Below, piece after piece: positions 27,612 to 38,221 of a stretch of DNA of 64,000 bases; position 1 is the stretch's first letter; every line of letters starts with the position of its first letter. A program made the position numbers and the translations under genes. The notes beneath the pieces are model-generated. The model did no database searches and was not told the origin of the DNA. It worked only from the letters and a program-made list of their open reading frames with translations. Source of the stretch: Pseudomonas viridiflava (GTDB lineage Bacteria > Pseudomonadota > Gammaproteobacteria > Pseudomonadales > Pseudomonadaceae); assembly GCA_900596015.1 (NCBI GenBank), contig UVIF01000001.1:886513-950512 (forward strand). Reading direction: 5' to 3'.

Positions 27612-28747
27612 AGTTTTTGGGCTGCCTCGCGCAGCGTCTCCTCGCGTTTGGCGAAACACAATCGGATCAGGCGCTGTTCCACCACCGGGGTGCGATAGAA
27701 CACCGACACCGGAATGCTCGCCACCCCGTGCTCGCGCGTCAGCCACTGCGCCATGTCGACGTCGTTCAGGTCGGGCCGGATCGCTGCATAGTCGACCAGC
27801 TGGAAGTAGGTACCAGGCGTGGGTGTGAAGGTGAATCGCGAATCCGCCAGCAGGTCGCAGAGAAGATCACGCTTGCCTTGATAGAAAGCCGGCAGCTCGT
27901 CCACGTGCCCCGGCTGTTGGGCCATGTAGTCGGCCAGGGCGTATTGCAGCGGCGTAACTCCGCAGAAGCTGACGTACTGGTGCACCTTGCGCAGTTCCCG
28001 GGTCAGGGCGGGCGGTGCGATCACATAGCCGGTTTTCCAACCCGTGACGTGGTAGGTCTTGCCGAACGAACTGACCACGAACGCGCGCTCGTACAAGCGT
28101 TCATGGGCGAGCACGCTGGCGTGGGCGACGCCATCGAACACCAGGTGCTCGTAGACCTCGTCGCTGAGTATGTAGATGTCGCGGTCGGCGATCAGTGCCG
28201 CCAATTGGTCCAGTTCCGCAGCGCTGATCAAGGCACCGCTGGGATTATGCGGAGAGTTGATGACGATCATGCGGGTACGCGAGGTGATCGCATCGTCCAA
28301 CCGCTGCCAGTCGATCGTGAAGTTCCCGGCATCCAACTGCACATGCACGCACGTGCCACCAGCCAGCTCGACCGAGGGTTCGTAGCTGTCGTAGCAGGGA
28401 TCGAACACGATGACTTCATCGCCGTGGCGAATGACCGCCTGGATCGCGCAGAAAATCGCCTGGGTGGCGCCGGGGGTGATGGTGATTTCGCTTTCGGCAT
28501 CCACACGACGCCGATACAACCGCTCGACCTTGGCCGCAACCTGTTCGCGCAGGGCGGGCAGACCGGTCATGGGCGAGTATTGGTTATGCCCGGCCAGCAC
28601 ATGGCGCCCGACGGCTTCGAGCAAGGCAGGCGGACCGTCGAAATCCGGAAAACCCTGGGACAGGTTCAATGCGCCGGTTTGGGCGGCAAGTTGCGACATG
28701 GTGGTGAAGATGGTGGTGCCGACATTCGGCAGCTTGCTGCTGATCAT
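27599..28747 (-). CDS. Methionine aminotransferase (YbdL-type, PLP-dependent)
   Basis: A 382-residue fold-type I class I/II aminotransferase. Marks are LNLSQGFPDFDGPP at the N-terminus, INSPHNPSGALIS and the PLP Lys in SSFGKTYHVTGWKTGY. These are the features of YbdL / kynurenine-glutamine transaminase K types, which accept Met and Gln with keto acids such as KMTB. GGGAG upstream of the ATG at 28747 supports that start; the longer frame is partly REP DNA. Coupled to the omega-amidase, it suggests the glutaminase II route or methionine salvage. Confidence 0.9.
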   Translation of the reverse strand: MISSKLPNVGTTIFTTMSQLAAQTGALNLSQGFPDFDGPPALLEAVGRHVLAGHNQYSPMTGLPALREQVAAKVERLYRRRVDAESEITITPGATQAIFCAIQAVIRHGDEVIVFDPCYDSYEPSVELAGGTCVHVQLDAGNFTIDWQRLDDAITSRTRMIVINSPHNPSGALISAAELDQLAALIADRDIYILSDEVYEHLVFDGVAHASVLAHERLYERAFVVSSFGKTYHVTGWKTGYVIAPPALTRELRKVHQYVSFCGVTPLQYALADYMAQQPGHVDELPAFYQGKRDLLCDLLADSRFTFTPTPGTYFQLVDYAAIRPDLNDVDMAQWLTREHGVASIPVSVFYRTPVVEQRLIRLCFAKREETLREAAQKLCRI

Positions 28748-28800
28748 GTGCCGCTCCCTGGAAAAACGTCCTCCAGTGTAGCAGGCAGACCGCATCCACC

Positions 28801-28931
28801 GCCGACGCGGCTTGCGCCGCTGCTACGGGGGGCGTGGTGTGTCTGACGGACCGCACCCACCGCCGACGCGGCTTGCACCGCTGCTACGGGTTACACATTT
28901 CCCTGTAGCAGCGGCGCGAGCCGCGTCCGGC
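28801..28931. repeat. REP cluster, family A (two inverted, one direct copy)
   Basis: Inverted copies at 28801-28826 and 28862-28887 and a direct copy at 28905-28931 of the GTAGCAGCGGCGCAAGCCGC element. The last pair forms a BIME-like hairpin just after the der stop codon. Confidence 0.85.
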
Positions 28932-28954
28932 GTCACCGCAGCGTGTCAGACCAA

Positions 28955-30418
28955 TCAGCGCTTGTCGCGGCGCTTCTTGTCGGCCTTTTTGTGGTGCGAC
29001 ATCAGGCGGCGCTTCTTGTTGACCTGGCGATCGGTGAGGGTGTTCTTGTTACCCTCGTACGGGTTCTCGCCACCCTTGAACTCGATACGGATCGGTGTAC
29101 CGACCAGCTTGAGCACCCGGCGATAGGTGTTTTCCAGGTAGCGCACATACGACTTGGGCACCCGCTCCACCTGGTTGCCGTGGATCACGATCAACGGTGG
29201 GTTGGCACCACCCAAGTGCGCGTAGCGCAACTTGATGCGGCGGCTGTTGACCATTGGCGGCTGGTGCTCCTGCACCGCATCCTCGAGGATCTGCGTCAGG
29301 CGGCTGGTTGGCCAACGCGTGATCGCCGACTTGAACGACGCTTGCACCGACGCATACAGGTTACCCACGCCGGTGCCATGCAGCGCCGAGATGAAGTGGA
29401 TGTCGGCGAAGTCGACGAAGAACAACCGCCGCTCCAGCTCGACTTTCACATAGTCGCGCTCGCTGGGCTGCATGCCATCCCACTTGTTCAGCGCGATGAC
29501 GATGGCGCGACCGGTTTCCAGAGCGAAGCCCAGCAGGTTCAAGTCATGGTCGACCACACCTTCGCGGGCGTCCATGACGAAGATCACCACGTTGGCGTCC
29601 TTGATCGCCTGCAACGTCTTGACCACCGAGAACTTCTCGACTTCCTCGTGGATCTTGCCGCGCTTGCGCACACCGGCCGTGTCGATCAGCGTGTATTTCT
29701 CTTCGTTGCGCTCGAAGGGAATGTAGATGCTGTCCCGGGTAGTGCCCGGCTGGTCATAGACGATGACCCGGTCTTCACCGAGCATGCGGTTGACCAGGGT
29801 CGACTTGCCGACGTTAGGCCGACCGATGATGGCGATCTTGATGCCATCCTTCTCGCTCGGGCCCGGGATACGCACGGCCTCCTCGCCTTCGGCCACATCG
29901 GCTTCAAGGTCGACTTCGTCATCGTCGCGCGGAAACTCGCCCAAGGCGGCTTCGAGCAACGTGTTGAGGCCGCGGCCCTGAGCACCGGCTACGGGAATCG
30001 CGTCGCCCATGCCCAACGGGGCAAATTCGGCCTTGGCCATTTCCGGGTCGACGTTGTCGACCTTGTTGGCCACCAGCAACGAGCGCTTGTTACGCTTGCG
30101 CAAGTGTTCGGCAATCATCTGGTCGGCGGCGGTGAAACCGGCGCGCGCGTCGACCAGGAACATCACGACATCGGCTTCTTCGATGGCCAGCAGCGACTGC
30201 TCGGCCATCTTCTCGTCCATGCCGTGCTCGTCACCGGAAATACCACCGGTGTCGACCAGAATGTAGGAACGCCCTTGCCAGCGCGCCTCACCGTATTGGC
30301 GATCACGGGTAAGACCAGACAGGTCGCCGACAATGGCGTCACGGCTCTTGGTCAGGCGGTTGAACATGGTGGATTTGCCGACGTTGGGTCGGCCCACCAG
30401 GGCGATTACGGGAACCAT
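28955..30418 (-). CDS. der: Ribosome biogenesis GTPase Der (EngA)
   Basis: A 487-residue GTPase with two tandem G domains, each with a [10 protein letters not shown]-loop (near residues 8 and 200), a DTGG / DTAG switch and an NKxD motif (ANKVDNVD and ALNKWDGM). A KH-like domain follows, ending in a strongly basic tail ([20 protein letters not shown]). Der acts in 50S subunit assembly. The ATG at 30418 ([16 protein letters not shown]) gives the conserved N-terminus. It lies downstream of bamB, as in other gammaproteobacteria. Confidence 0.96.
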   Translation of the reverse strand: MVPVIALVGRPNVGKSTMFNRLTKSRDAIVGDLSGLTRDRQYGEARWQGRSYILVDTGGISGDEHGMDEKMAEQSLLAIEEADVVMFLVDARAGFTAADQMIAEHLRKRNKRSLLVANKVDNVDPEMAKAEFAPLGMGDAIPVAGAQGRGLNTLLEAALGEFPRDDDEVDLEADVAEGEEAVRIPGPSEKDGIKIAIIGRPNVGKSTLVNRMLGEDRVIVYDQPGTTRDSIYIPFERNEEKYTLIDTAGVRKRGKIHEEVEKFSVVKTLQAIKDANVVIFVMDAREGVVDHDLNLLGFALETGRAIVIALNKWDGMQPSERDYVKVELERRLFFVDFADIHFISALHGTGVGNLYASVQASFKSAITRWPTSRLTQILEDAVQEHQPPMVNSRRIKLRYAHLGGANPPLIVIHGNQVERVPKSYVRYLENTYRRVLKLVGTPIRIEFKGGENPYEGNKNTLTDRQVNKKRRLMSHHKKADKKRRDKR

Positions 30419-30449
30419 GCGGCTCTCCACTGCGTTGATTCAGAAAATA

Positions 30450-30473
30450 CAAAGGCCGCTGCAGGCAGCGGCC
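30450..30473 (-). terminator. Attenuator-like hairpin between bamB and der
   Basis: Read on the minus strand, GGCCGCTGC-CT-GCAGCGGCC is a perfect nine-base stem followed by TTTGTATTTT. It lies between the bamB stop and the der start and could end part of the transcripts or protect the bamB 3' end. Confidence 0.6.
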
Positions 30474-30538
30474 GGAGTTCGAGGCGCTTCAAAGGAAGCG
30501 GCTTCCCGACACCCGCGGGTGTCAGCAAGCATAGTCAA

Positions 30539-31693
30539 TCACTGCTTGACGGTCAGGGCTTCCAGCTTGCCACTGTTGCCGAAAATATAAAGCATGTCAC
30601 CGACGACCAGCGGGCGAGCCCGCACGCCATCGCTGTCGACCCGGGTGCGGCTGACAAAACGACCGTCTACCTGGCTCAACAGATGGACATAACCTTCCAG
30701 GTCGCCCACTGCGATGTAGCTGGAAAACACTTCGGGCGCCGACAGCTGACGACGGGCCAGCTGGTCGTTGCTCCACAGGGCGGTGGTGGAACGCTCGTCG
30801 ACGCCCTCCACGGTTCCCGAGGCCAGGCTGGTGTAGACGTTGCCGAAGCCCTGCGCGACACCTGCGTAGCTGGATGCATCGCGCTGCCACAGCACGCGCC
30901 CGCTTTCCAGATCCAGGCCGGCCATGCGGCCCTGGTAGGTAGTCACATACAGCGTACCGCCGGACAGCAGCAGGCCGCCGTCGATATCGACCACGCGATC
31001 CAGCTCGGAACGGCCCTGCGGCACGGCAACCCGCGCTTCCCAGACCGGCACGCCGTTGGAGATGTCGAGTGCCACGACCTTGCCAGTCGAGAGACCGGCG
31101 ATCGCCAGCTGGTTGGTCACCAGCGGCGCGCCGGTGCCACGCAGGGTCAGGACCGCAGGCGTGCTGTCGTACAGCCAGCGCTGATCACCGGTGCTGGCGT
31201 CCAGACCGATCAGACGATCGTCCTGGGTCTGCACTACCACGACGTTGCCGTTGTTGGCCGGTGGCGCCAGCACTTCGCTGTTCACCCGCTTTTTCCAACG
31301 CTGTTCGCCAGTGTCGGCGTCGAGTGCAATTACGTCGCCGCGCAAGGTGCCCAGGGTCAGCAGGCCGTAGCTCACACCGACGGCACCGGAAACCGGCTGG
31401 TCCAGATCCTTTTTCCACAACACGTCACCGGTCATGCGGTTCATCGCGACCACTTCGCCAGTTACATCGGCGGCGTAGATACGGTCGTTCTCGACGGCCG
31501 GCACGAGCATGTTGTAGGTCTTGCCCTGGCCATCACCGATCCCGCGGCTCCAGACCTTCTGCAAGGACACTTCTTCCTTGAAGTCGGTGAGCTCGGCCGG
31601 TGGCAGTTCCTTCTTGCTGTTGCTGCTGCAACCCACGGCCATCAAGGCCAGGGCCAGCAATGCTGCATGTTTCCAACGGATCACGTCACGCAT
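30539..31693 (-). CDS. bamB: Outer membrane protein assembly factor BamB
   Basis: A 384-residue lipoprotein of the BAM complex. The lipobox LMAVGCSS follows a short basic start (MRDVIRWKHAALLALA). The mature part is an eight-bladed beta-propeller with PQQ-type repeats, such as GRVLWQRDASSY, GDVLWKKDLDQP and GEQRWKKRV. It helps BamA insert outer-membrane proteins. The start overlaps the end of the yfgM-like gene by eight bases, indicating coupling. Confidence 0.94.
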   Translation of the reverse strand: MRDVIRWKHAALLALALMAVGCSSNSKKELPPAELTDFKEEVSLQKVWSRGIGDGQGKTYNMLVPAVENDRIYAADVTGEVVAMNRMTGDVLWKKDLDQPVSGAVGVSYGLLTLGTLRGDVIALDADTGEQRWKKRVNSEVLAPPANNGNVVVVQTQDDRLIGLDASTGDQRWLYDSTPAVLTLRGTGAPLVTNQLAIAGLSTGKVVALDISNGVPVWEARVAVPQGRSELDRVVDIDGGLLLSGGTLYVTTYQGRMAGLDLESGRVLWQRDASSYAGVAQGFGNVYTSLASGTVEGVDERSTTALWSNDQLARRQLSAPEVFSSYIAVGDLEGYVHLLSQVDGRFVSRTRVDSDGVRARPLVVGDMLYIFGNSGKLEALTVKQ

Positions 31694-32327
31694 CCCCTTT
31701 GGCCAGGTCGTCGAGCTTGATTTGAAGGCCACCGACCGCCGCTTCATCGGACAGCGCAGCCTTGGCTTTTTGATACGCGGCATAGGCGTCGTCGCTGCGG
31801 CCCAGTTGCACCAGCAGGTCGCCCTTGAGCTCTTCGCGCGCCGCCAGGAAGGCCTTGTCGGTGTCGCCGTCGAGCAGCTTCAAGGCCTCTTCGGCCTTGT
31901 TCTGCGCGGCCATGACCTGTGCCAGACGCTGACGCGCAACCTCACCCAAGGTCGTGTCGGCTGGCTTGTCGACCACCGTCTTGAGTTCGGCTGCAGCGTC
32001 GTCGAGCTTGCCGGCATCGACGGCGGCCTTGGCCAGGAACAGACTGGCGTACTGCGCGTAGGCAGTACCGCCGAACTCGTTCTTGAGCTTGCCGGCCAGA
32101 TCCGCCACTTGGGCGGTATCAGGCTTGCCGGTCGGGGTCAGGCTGGCTTCCAGCAACTGCTGGTACAGGTTGGAAGCGCTCTGCGACTGGTTGCTCTGGT
32201 ATCGGGTCCAGGCTTGCCAGCCGAACACGATGACCAGGGCCAGCAGGCCACCGGTCACCAAGGGCTTGCCGTTACGCTGCCACCAGTCCTTGAGTTCGCC
32301 CATTTGTTCGTCTTCGGTACTCGACAC
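31686..32327 (-). CDS. YfgM-like tetratricopeptide protein (ancillary SecYEG translocon subunit)
   Basis: A 213-residue protein with one N-terminal membrane helix (residues 22-42, PLVTGGLLALVIVFGWQAW) and a periplasmic TPR-like domain. The N-terminal DEQMGELKDWWQRNGK is typical of YfgM, which binds SecYEG and the chaperone PpiD. It lies between hisS and bamB as in most gammaproteobacteria. Confidence 0.9.
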   Translation of the reverse strand: MSSTEDEQMGELKDWWQRNGKPLVTGGLLALVIVFGWQAWTRYQSNQSQSASNLYQQLLEASLTPTGKPDTAQVADLAGKLKNEFGGTAYAQYASLFLAKAAVDAGKLDDAAAELKTVVDKPADTTLGEVARQRLAQVMAAQNKAEEALKLLDGDTDKAFLAAREELKGDLLVQLGRSDDAYAAYQKAKAALSDEAAVGGLQIKLDDLAKGDA

Positions 32328-32369
32328 CCCAATGCTCCTATTCGCGCAAATGCTTGATGCTTGCTTGAT

Positions 32370-33659
32370 TCAGCCCTGCACAACGCAGGTCGCCAGATGG
32401 CCGGCCAATGCCGACCAGGCAATGTTCTGTTGTTCGCCCTGGCCGCGCAGGGGTTTGAAACCTACCACTTGTTGGGCCAGTTCGTCGTCCCCCAGGATCA
32501 AGGCATGCAACGCACCGCTCTTGTCGGCTTTCTTGAACTGGCTCTTGAAGCTGCCGGCGCCGGCATTGACCATCAGGCGCAGGCCAGGCACCTCGTCGCG
32601 CAGCCGCTCGGCCAGGGTCAGACCTGCCAGCTCGGCCTGCTCGCCGAATGCACACAGGTACACATCGACCTGTCGGGAAATGGACTCGGGCACCTGTTCC
32701 AGGGTTTCGAGCAGCAGTATCAGGCGTTCGATGCCCATCGCAAAGCCCACGCCAGGTGTCGGCTTGCCGCCCATCTGTTCGACCAGACCGTCATAGCGGC
32801 CGCCGGCACAGACAGTGCCCTGCGCGCCCAGCTTGTCGGTGACCCATTCGAAGACGGTCTTGCTGTAGTAGTCCAGGCCACGCACCAGCTTGGGATTGAT
32901 CACGTAGGGAATGCCGGCTGCGTCCAGACGCGCCTTCAGGCCGTCGAAATGCACGCGCGACTCGTCGTCGAGATAATCTGCCAGCTTCGGTGCGTTGACC
33001 AACACCGCCTGGGTTTCCGGATGCTTGGTATCGAGCACGCGCAGCGGGTTGGTTTTCAGACGGCGCTGACTGTCCTCGTCGATCTGGTCCAGGTGCGCGG
33101 TGAGAAACTCCACCAACGCCTCGCGATAGCGACCGCGCGCTTCGCTGGTACCCAGGCTGTTGAGTTCCAGGGTGACCGCGTCGCGAATGCCCAGCAGCTT
33201 CCACAGCCGCCAGGTCAGCACGATCAGCTCGGCATCGATGTCCGGGCCGTCGAGGTTGAACACCTCCAGGCCGATCTGGTGGAACTGGCGATAGCGCCCT
33301 TTCTGCGGCCGTTCATGACGGAACATCGGCCCCATGTACCAGAGCTTCTGCACCTGGCCACCACCGCTCAAGCCATGCTCGAGCACTGCGCGGACACAGG
33401 CTGCGGTGCCTTCCGGGCGCAGGGTGAGGGAATCGCCGTTGCGATCCTCGAAGGTGTACATCTCTTTCTCGACGATATCGGTGACTTCGCCGATGGAACG
33501 CTTGAACAGGTCGGTGAACTCGACGATGGGCATGCGGATCTGGCGGTAGCCGTAGCCGTCCAGCAAACCGGCCACGGCGCCTTCGAAGTAGCGCCACAGT
33601 GGCGTCTGCTCGGGCAGGATGTCGTTCATGCCACGAATGGCTTGCAGAGTCTTGCTCAC
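32370..33659 (-). CDS. hisS: Histidyl-tRNA synthetase
   Basis: A 429-residue class II synthetase. Visible motifs are [20 protein letters not shown] at the N-terminus, motif 2 [16 protein letters not shown], the histidine motifs [15 protein letters not shown] and CAGGRYDGL, and motif 3 near [11 protein letters not shown]. The C-terminal anticodon domain follows. It lies in the ispG-hisS-yfgM-bamB-der order common to gammaproteobacteria. Confidence 0.96.
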   Translation of the reverse strand: MSKTLQAIRGMNDILPEQTPLWRYFEGAVAGLLDGYGYRQIRMPIVEFTDLFKRSIGEVTDIVEKEMYTFEDRNGDSLTLRPEGTAACVRAVLEHGLSGGGQVQKLWYMGPMFRHERPQKGRYRQFHQIGLEVFNLDGPDIDAELIVLTWRLWKLLGIRDAVTLELNSLGTSEARGRYREALVEFLTAHLDQIDEDSQRRLKTNPLRVLDTKHPETQAVLVNAPKLADYLDDESRVHFDGLKARLDAAGIPYVINPKLVRGLDYYSKTVFEWVTDKLGAQGTVCAGGRYDGLVEQMGGKPTPGVGFAMGIERLILLLETLEQVPESISRQVDVYLCAFGEQAELAGLTLAERLRDEVPGLRLMVNAGAGSFKSQFKKADKSGALHALILGDDELAQQVVGFKPLRGQGEQQNIAWSALAGHLATCVVQG

Positions 33660-33681
33660 AAAATATCCTTAGAAATCCGGG

Positions 33682-34791
33682 TTAGCCGCGGATGATCAAT
33701 GCCGCGTCGGCTTCGACCTTTTCCGCTGCCTTCTGCCGGATCAGCCGCTCGAGCTCATCCACCAGATTGTCGTTGGTCAGTTTCTGTGACGGCTTGCCGT
33801 CGATGTAGATCAGGTTCGGTGTACCGCCAGTCAGGCCGACATGGGCCTCCTTGGCCTCGCCCGGCCCGTTGACCACGCAACCGATGACCGCGACGTCCAG
33901 CGGCACCAGCAGGTCTTCGAGACGCCCTTCCAGTTCGTTCATGGTCTTGACCACGTCGAAGTTCTGCCGCGAACAGCTGGGGCACGCAATGAAGTTGATA
34001 CCGCGCGAACGCAGGCGCAACGACTTGAGGATGTCGTAACCAACCTTGACCTCCTCCACCGGATCGGCTGCCAGCGAAATGCGGATGGTGTCGCCGATAC
34101 CGTCGGCCAGCAGCATGCCCAGACCGACCGCCGACTTGACCGTGCCGGAGCGCAGGCCACCGGCCTCGGTGATGCCCAGGTGCAAGGGCTGGATGATCTG
34201 CTTGGCCAGCAGGCGATAGGCATCGACGGCCATGAACACGTCGGACGCTTTCACGCTGACCTTGAAATCGTGGAAATCCAGGCGCACCAGATGCTCGACG
34301 TGACGCAGCGCCGACTCGACCAGCGCTTCGGGCGTCGGCTCGCCGTACTTCTTCTGCAGGTCCTTTTCCAGCGAGCCTGCGTTGACACCGATACGGATCG
34401 GGATGCCGCGGTCGCGAGCGGCATCGACCACGGCGCGCACGCGGTCTTCGCGACCGATGTTGCCGGGGTTGATGCGCAGGCAGTCCACGCCCAGTTCGGC
34501 CACGCGCAGGGCGATCTTGTAGTCGAAGTGGATATCGGCCACCAGCGGCACGCTGACCCGCTGCTTGATGCGACCGAACGCCTCGGCGGCGTCCATGTCG
34601 GGCACCGACACGCGCACGATGTCGGCACCGGCATCGACCAGACGCTGGATCTGCCCAACGGTGGCATCGACGTCATTGGTATCGGTGTTGGTCATGCTCT
34701 GCACGGCAATGGGCGCATCGCCCCCCACCGGCACCGAGCCAACCCATATTTTGCGCGATTCGCGGCGCTTGATCGGAGATTCACCGTGCAT
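33682..34791 (-). CDS. ispG: 4-hydroxy-3-methylbut-2-en-1-yl diphosphate synthase (flavodoxin)
   Basis: A 369-residue enzyme of the MEP isoprenoid pathway that reduces MEcPP with a [4Fe-4S] cluster. The N-terminal TIM barrel has [20 protein letters not shown]; the C-terminal cluster ligands are in [10 protein letters not shown] and [10 protein letters not shown]. It starts two bases after the rodZ stop on the same strand. Confidence 0.96.
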   Translation of the reverse strand: MHGESPIKRRESRKIWVGSVPVGGDAPIAVQSMTNTDTNDVDATVGQIQRLVDAGADIVRVSVPDMDAAEAFGRIKQRVSVPLVADIHFDYKIALRVAELGVDCLRINPGNIGREDRVRAVVDAARDRGIPIRIGVNAGSLEKDLQKKYGEPTPEALVESALRHVEHLVRLDFHDFKVSVKASDVFMAVDAYRLLAKQIIQPLHLGITEAGGLRSGTVKSAVGLGMLLADGIGDTIRISLAADPVEEVKVGYDILKSLRLRSRGINFIACPSCSRQNFDVVKTMNELEGRLEDLLVPLDVAVIGCVVNGPGEAKEAHVGLTGGTPNLIYIDGKPSQKLTNDNLVDELERLIRQKAAEKVEADAALIIRG

Positions 34792-34792
34792 G

Positions 34793-35764
34793 TTATTGCC
34801 CCAGCTTCATGCGAGCAGTATTGCCCTTGGTAAAGGGTGCGACATCCACCGCTTGACCGTTGTAAGTCACCTGGGCGGCATTGGCCACGCCCAGGCGTAT
34901 GGCGAACGGCGGCTTGCCGCCGACCTGAAGATTCTCGCCGGAACGCTTGAGACCGCTGTACAGGACCTTGCCGGTGGCATCACTGACCTGAGTCCAGCAA
35001 TCGGCGACGAAATTGATCCCGACCTGGCCTTGACCGGCAACTGGAGCTTCAATGGGCGCAGGGACGGCAGCACTGATGGTCGGGGCGCTGCTCGGGCTCG
35101 GCGCGGCAGCGGCCGCTGGCGTCTGCGCGGCAACCGGCGGCTGCGCGGCCGTGGCGGCGGGCGTACCGGTGGTGGCCGGGTCGACCGGGGCCTGGCCCTG
35201 GGTCAGGCTCAAGGCAGTCGGCTCGCCTTCGCGCGCAGCCACGACCGCCTGGTCTTCAGGCTCGTCCAGCGGATGGATCTGGGTGGTGCCATCGGCGCTC
35301 TCGACTTCGACGTGCTCCAGCGCGACGTTGGTCGGATCGGTGCCCCGTGCGGTGGTCTTGTCCTGCCACCAGAGGAAGCCGCCACCGACCAGCGCCAGTA
35401 CCAGCATCAGGCTGACGATGCGCAGCAGGTTGTGGGCCAGGCGCGAAGGCTCTTCGATGCGACCCAGGCCATGCACATTGCTGCCCTGTGCATTGGTGCC
35501 CGTGTACTGGTCGAATGCCTGCACCAGCACCGCTTGATCCAGACCCAGCAACTTGGCATAGGCGCGGATGTAGCCACGGGAAAAGGTATGCCCAGGCAGC
35601 TTGTCGAACGCGCCCGCTTCCAGATTGGCCAGCGAGGTGGGCGTGAGATTGAGCCGTGCGGCCACCTCAGGCAACGACCACTCTTTGCTTTCGCGGGCCT
35701 GACGCAAGGTATCGCCGGGGTTTACACGAGAGCCTGCTGCTACTTCGGGATGCGCCGCTTTCAT
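34793..35764 (-). CDS. rodZ: RodZ-like helix-turn-helix membrane protein
   Basis: A 323-residue bitopic protein. It has an N-terminal cytoplasmic helix-turn-helix (residues 15-80; [20 protein letters not shown]), one membrane helix (near 115-135; [20 protein letters not shown]), a long Ala/Pro/Thr-rich periplasmic linker and a C-terminal RodZ beta domain ([17 protein letters not shown]). RodZ links MreB to the elongation machinery. It overlaps pilF by four bases. Confidence 0.88.
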   Translation of the reverse strand: MKAAHPEVAAGSRVNPGDTLRQARESKEWSLPEVAARLNLTPTSLANLEAGAFDKLPGHTFSRGYIRAYAKLLGLDQAVLVQAFDQYTGTNAQGSNVHGLGRIEEPSRLAHNLLRIVSLMLVLALVGGGFLWWQDKTTARGTDPTNVALEHVEVESADGTTQIHPLDEPEDQAVVAAREGEPTALSLTQGQAPVDPATTGTPAATAAQPPVAAQTPAAAAAPSPSSAPTISAAVPAPIEAPVAGQGQVGINFVADCWTQVSDATGKVLYSGLKRSGENLQVGGKPPFAIRLGVANAAQVTYNGQAVDVAPFTKGNTARMKLGQ

Positions 35765-36516
35765 CTTTGCTCCGACAGGTATTGCTGATATTCCGGCGTA
35801 CCGGGATAAAGCCGTTTGAGTTGCAGGCCATAACTGGCGGCCTTGTTCTTGTCTTCGTAGACCTTCGCCAGACGCGTGCCGAGCAGCAGGCTGCGCGCGG
35901 TGTGCTCGCTCAACTGGGTGAACCGGTCGAAATACTCCTTGGCCGGCACATAATGCATGTCCTGGTATGACATCTCGGCCATTTCCAGCAACGCACGGGG
36001 CTGCTGACGGTTGAGCCGCAGGGCCTTCTCCAGGTTCTGCTGTGCCACCTCGCGCTGCCCAAGGGCCACGGCGGTCATGCCCAGGTTCTCGAAGACCCGC
36101 GAACGCTCTGGATAGAGCGTATCGGCGGCGGCCTTCTCGAACAGCTCATAGGCTTCCTTGTAGCGTTTCTGCTCGTACAGGAAACTGCCGTAGTTGTTCA
36201 GGATACGGGCATCGCTGCGAGCGTTCAAAGCCTTGCGAAAATGCTGCTCGGCGAGCTCCGGTTCCATCTCTGCCTGGAACACCAAAGCCAGTGCGGCATT
36301 GGCGTCGGCGTCGGAGCTGTTCAGCTCCAGGGCTTTCTTCAAGGGAATCTTCGCCCGTTCGGTACTGCCTTCCTGCAGGTAGCCCAGGCCCAGTTGCACA
36401 TACGCCTGACGCGCCTCGTCCCGACCCTTGCTGGTGTCCATCGGATTGACCTTGCCCGTGGTGACGCAGCCGGTCAGCAAGGCGAATACGATCAGCAGCG
36501 CAGCGCGCAGGGTCAT
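35761..36516 (-). CDS. pilF: Type IV pilus biogenesis/stability lipoprotein PilF (PilW)
   Basis: A 251-residue outer-membrane lipoprotein with lipobox LLTGCVTT and about six TPR units (for example AYVQLGLGYLQEGSTERAKI and NNYGSFLYEQKRYKEAYELF). In P. aeruginosa PilF is the pilotin for the secretin PilQ. It lies between rlmN and rodZ as in other pseudomonads, and overlaps rodZ (ATGA). Confidence 0.92.
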   Translation of the reverse strand: MTLRAALLIVFALLTGCVTTGKVNPMDTSKGRDEARQAYVQLGLGYLQEGSTERAKIPLKKALELNSSDADANAALALVFQAEMEPELAEQHFRKALNARSDARILNNYGSFLYEQKRYKEAYELFEKAAADTLYPERSRVFENLGMTAVALGQREVAQQNLEKALRLNRQQPRALLEMAEMSYQDMHYVPAKEYFDRFTQLSEHTARSLLLGTRLAKVYEDKNKAASYGLQLKRLYPGTPEYQQYLSEQR

Positions 36517-36530
36517 GGGGTTCCTCTCGT

Positions 36531-37679
36531 TCAGTTCCGATTCGCGGCAGTTTGCGGCATATCGGCCTCAGCGCCTAATTGGCGTACGGCGATGTAGCGT
36601 TCACTGCGGCGCGTGCGGTCCATGACCTGACCCACCAACTGGCCACAGGCCGCGTCGATGTCCTCGCCACGGGTGGTGCGTACGGTGACGTTGAAGCCCG
36701 CCTGATGCAGGTGATCCTGGAAACGACGGATCGCATTGTTACTCGGGCGCTCGTAACCGGAATGCGGGAACGGGTTGAACGGGATGAGGTTGACCTTGCA
36801 GGGTACGTTCTTGAGCAACTCGACCATTTCCACGGCATGCTCGAGCTGGTCGTTGACGTCCTTGAGCAGGGTGTATTCGATGGTCAGCACGCGCTTCTCG
36901 CCCAACTGCGACATGTAGCGCTGGCACGACTCGAGCAGCATCTTGAGCGGATACTTCTTGTTGATCGGCACCAACTGGTTGCGCAACGCATCGTTGGGCG
37001 CGTGCAGCGACAGGGCCAGGGAGACGTCGATGTGATCGGCGAGCACGTCGATCATCGGTACCACGCCCGAGGTCGACAGGGTGACCCGGCGTTTGGAGAT
37101 GCCGTAGCCCAGGTCATCCATCATCAGGCGCATGGCCGCGATGACGTTGTCGAAGTTCAGCAGCGGCTCGCCCATGCCCATCATCACCACGTTGGTGATG
37201 GCACGGTCGACGGTCGCCGGGACGCTGCCGAAGGATTTGTTGGCAATCCACACCTGGCCGATGACTTCGGCGGCGGTGAGGTTGCTGTTGAAGCCTTGCT
37301 TGCCGGTGGAGCAGAAACTGCAATCCAGGGCACAGCCCGCCTGGGACGAAACACACAAGGTGCCACGCTTGCCCTGGGGGATGTAGACGGTCTCGACGCA
37401 GCTGCCGGACGCCACGCGCACCACCCACTTGCGGGTGCCGTCGGTGGAGATGTCCTCGCTGACCACTTCGGGGCCGCGGATCTCGGCACAGGCCTTGAGC
37501 TTCTCGCGCAGGGCCTTGCCGACGTTGGTCATGGCATCGAAATCGTCCACGCCAAAATGGTGAATCCACTTCATGACCTGACCGGCACGAAAGCGCTTCT
37601 CCCCGATCGAGTCGAAGAACTGTTCCATTTCCGGTTGAGTCAGCCCCAACAGGTTCGTCTTGCCAGTCATATCAGTCAT
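36531..37679 (-). CDS. rlmN: 23S rRNA (adenine2503-C2)/tRNA methyltransferase RlmN
   Basis: A 382-residue radical SAM enzyme that makes m2A in 23S rRNA and in some tRNAs. The cluster motif CxxxCxxC is visible in [11 protein letters not shown], and the second catalytic Cys lies near the C-terminus in [20 protein letters not shown] is the SAM-binding GEP segment. AAGG upstream supports the ATG at 37679. Confidence 0.96.
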   Translation of the reverse strand: MTDMTGKTNLLGLTQPEMEQFFDSIGEKRFRAGQVMKWIHHFGVDDFDAMTNVGKALREKLKACAEIRGPEVVSEDISTDGTRKWVVRVASGSCVETVYIPQGKRGTLCVSSQAGCALDCSFCSTGKQGFNSNLTAAEVIGQVWIANKSFGSVPATVDRAITNVVMMGMGEPLLNFDNVIAAMRLMMDDLGYGISKRRVTLSTSGVVPMIDVLADHIDVSLALSLHAPNDALRNQLVPINKKYPLKMLLESCQRYMSQLGEKRVLTIEYTLLKDVNDQLEHAVEMVELLKNVPCKVNLIPFNPFPHSGYERPSNNAIRRFQDHLHQAGFNVTVRTTRGEDIDAACGQLVGQVMDRTRRSERYIAVRQLGAEADMPQTAANRN

Positions 37680-37707
37680 GGATTCACCTTCACTCGTGAG
37701 CCGTAGC

Positions 37708-38133
37708 TTAGCGAGTGGTTACTTCGGTAGTAGCGAAGAAGTATGCGATTTCGCGGGCAGCAGCGGCTTCGGAGTCCGAACCGTGGACGGCGTTGGCGTC
37801 GATGGATTCGGCGAAGTCGGCACGGATGGTACCGGCAGCAGCTTCTTTAGGGTTGGTAGCACCCATCAGTTCGCGGTTCAGAGCGATGGCGTTTTCGCCT
37901 TCCAGAACCTGAACGACGACCGGGCCGGAAGTCATGAAGGCAACCAGTTCACCGAAGAAGCCACGAGCGCTGTGCTCGGCGTAGAAGCCTTCGGCTTCGG
38001 CCTTGGACAGTTGCTTGAGTTTCGAGGCAACGACGCGCAGGCCGGCTTTTTCGAAACGAGTGGTGATCTCGCCGATGACGTTCTTGGCGACGGCGTCGGG
38101 CTTGATGATGGAGAAAGTACGTTGAACAGCCAT
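37708..38133 (-). CDS. ndk: Nucleoside diphosphate kinase
   Basis: A 141-residue kinase that balances NTP pools. The catalytic His is in [20 protein letters not shown], with FSIIKPDAV at the N-terminus. The length is typical. Its promoter appears to overlap the terminator of the upstream isc operon (see 38171-38208). Confidence 0.97.
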   Translation of the reverse strand: MAVQRTFSIIKPDAVAKNVIGEITTRFEKAGLRVVASKLKQLSKAEAEGFYAEHSARGFFGELVAFMTSGPVVVQVLEGENAIALNRELMGATNPKEAAAGTIRADFAESIDANAVHGSDSEAAAAREIAYFFATTEVTTR

Positions 38134-38170
38134 GTGAAACTCCAGAAACAGTGATTGAAGCGAAAAATTA

Positions 38171-38192
38171 AACCCGCGAATTATACGCGGGT
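38171..38192 (-). terminator. Intrinsic terminator of the isc operon
   Basis: On the minus strand, AACCCGCG-TATAAT-CGCGGGTT followed by TAATTTTTC forms an eight-base stem about 30 bases after the iscX stop. The loop contains TATAAT. Confidence 0.75.
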
Positions 38193-38208
38193 TCCGGGGT
38201 ATTGCCTA
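38180..38208 (-). promoter_or_regulatory. Predicted ndk promoter inside the isc terminator
   Basis: On the minus strand the -10 is a perfect TATAAT (38185-38180), with a TAGGCA -35 (38208-38203) and exact 17-base spacing. The -10 is the loop of the isc terminator hairpin. It lies about 50 bases upstream of ndk. Confidence 0.5.
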
Positions 38209-38221
38209 ACCTGCAAATCGA

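Noticed and set aside
28943..31720. A 925-codon open frame on the plus strand
   Set aside because: It is antisense to der and bamB; long only because of high GC.
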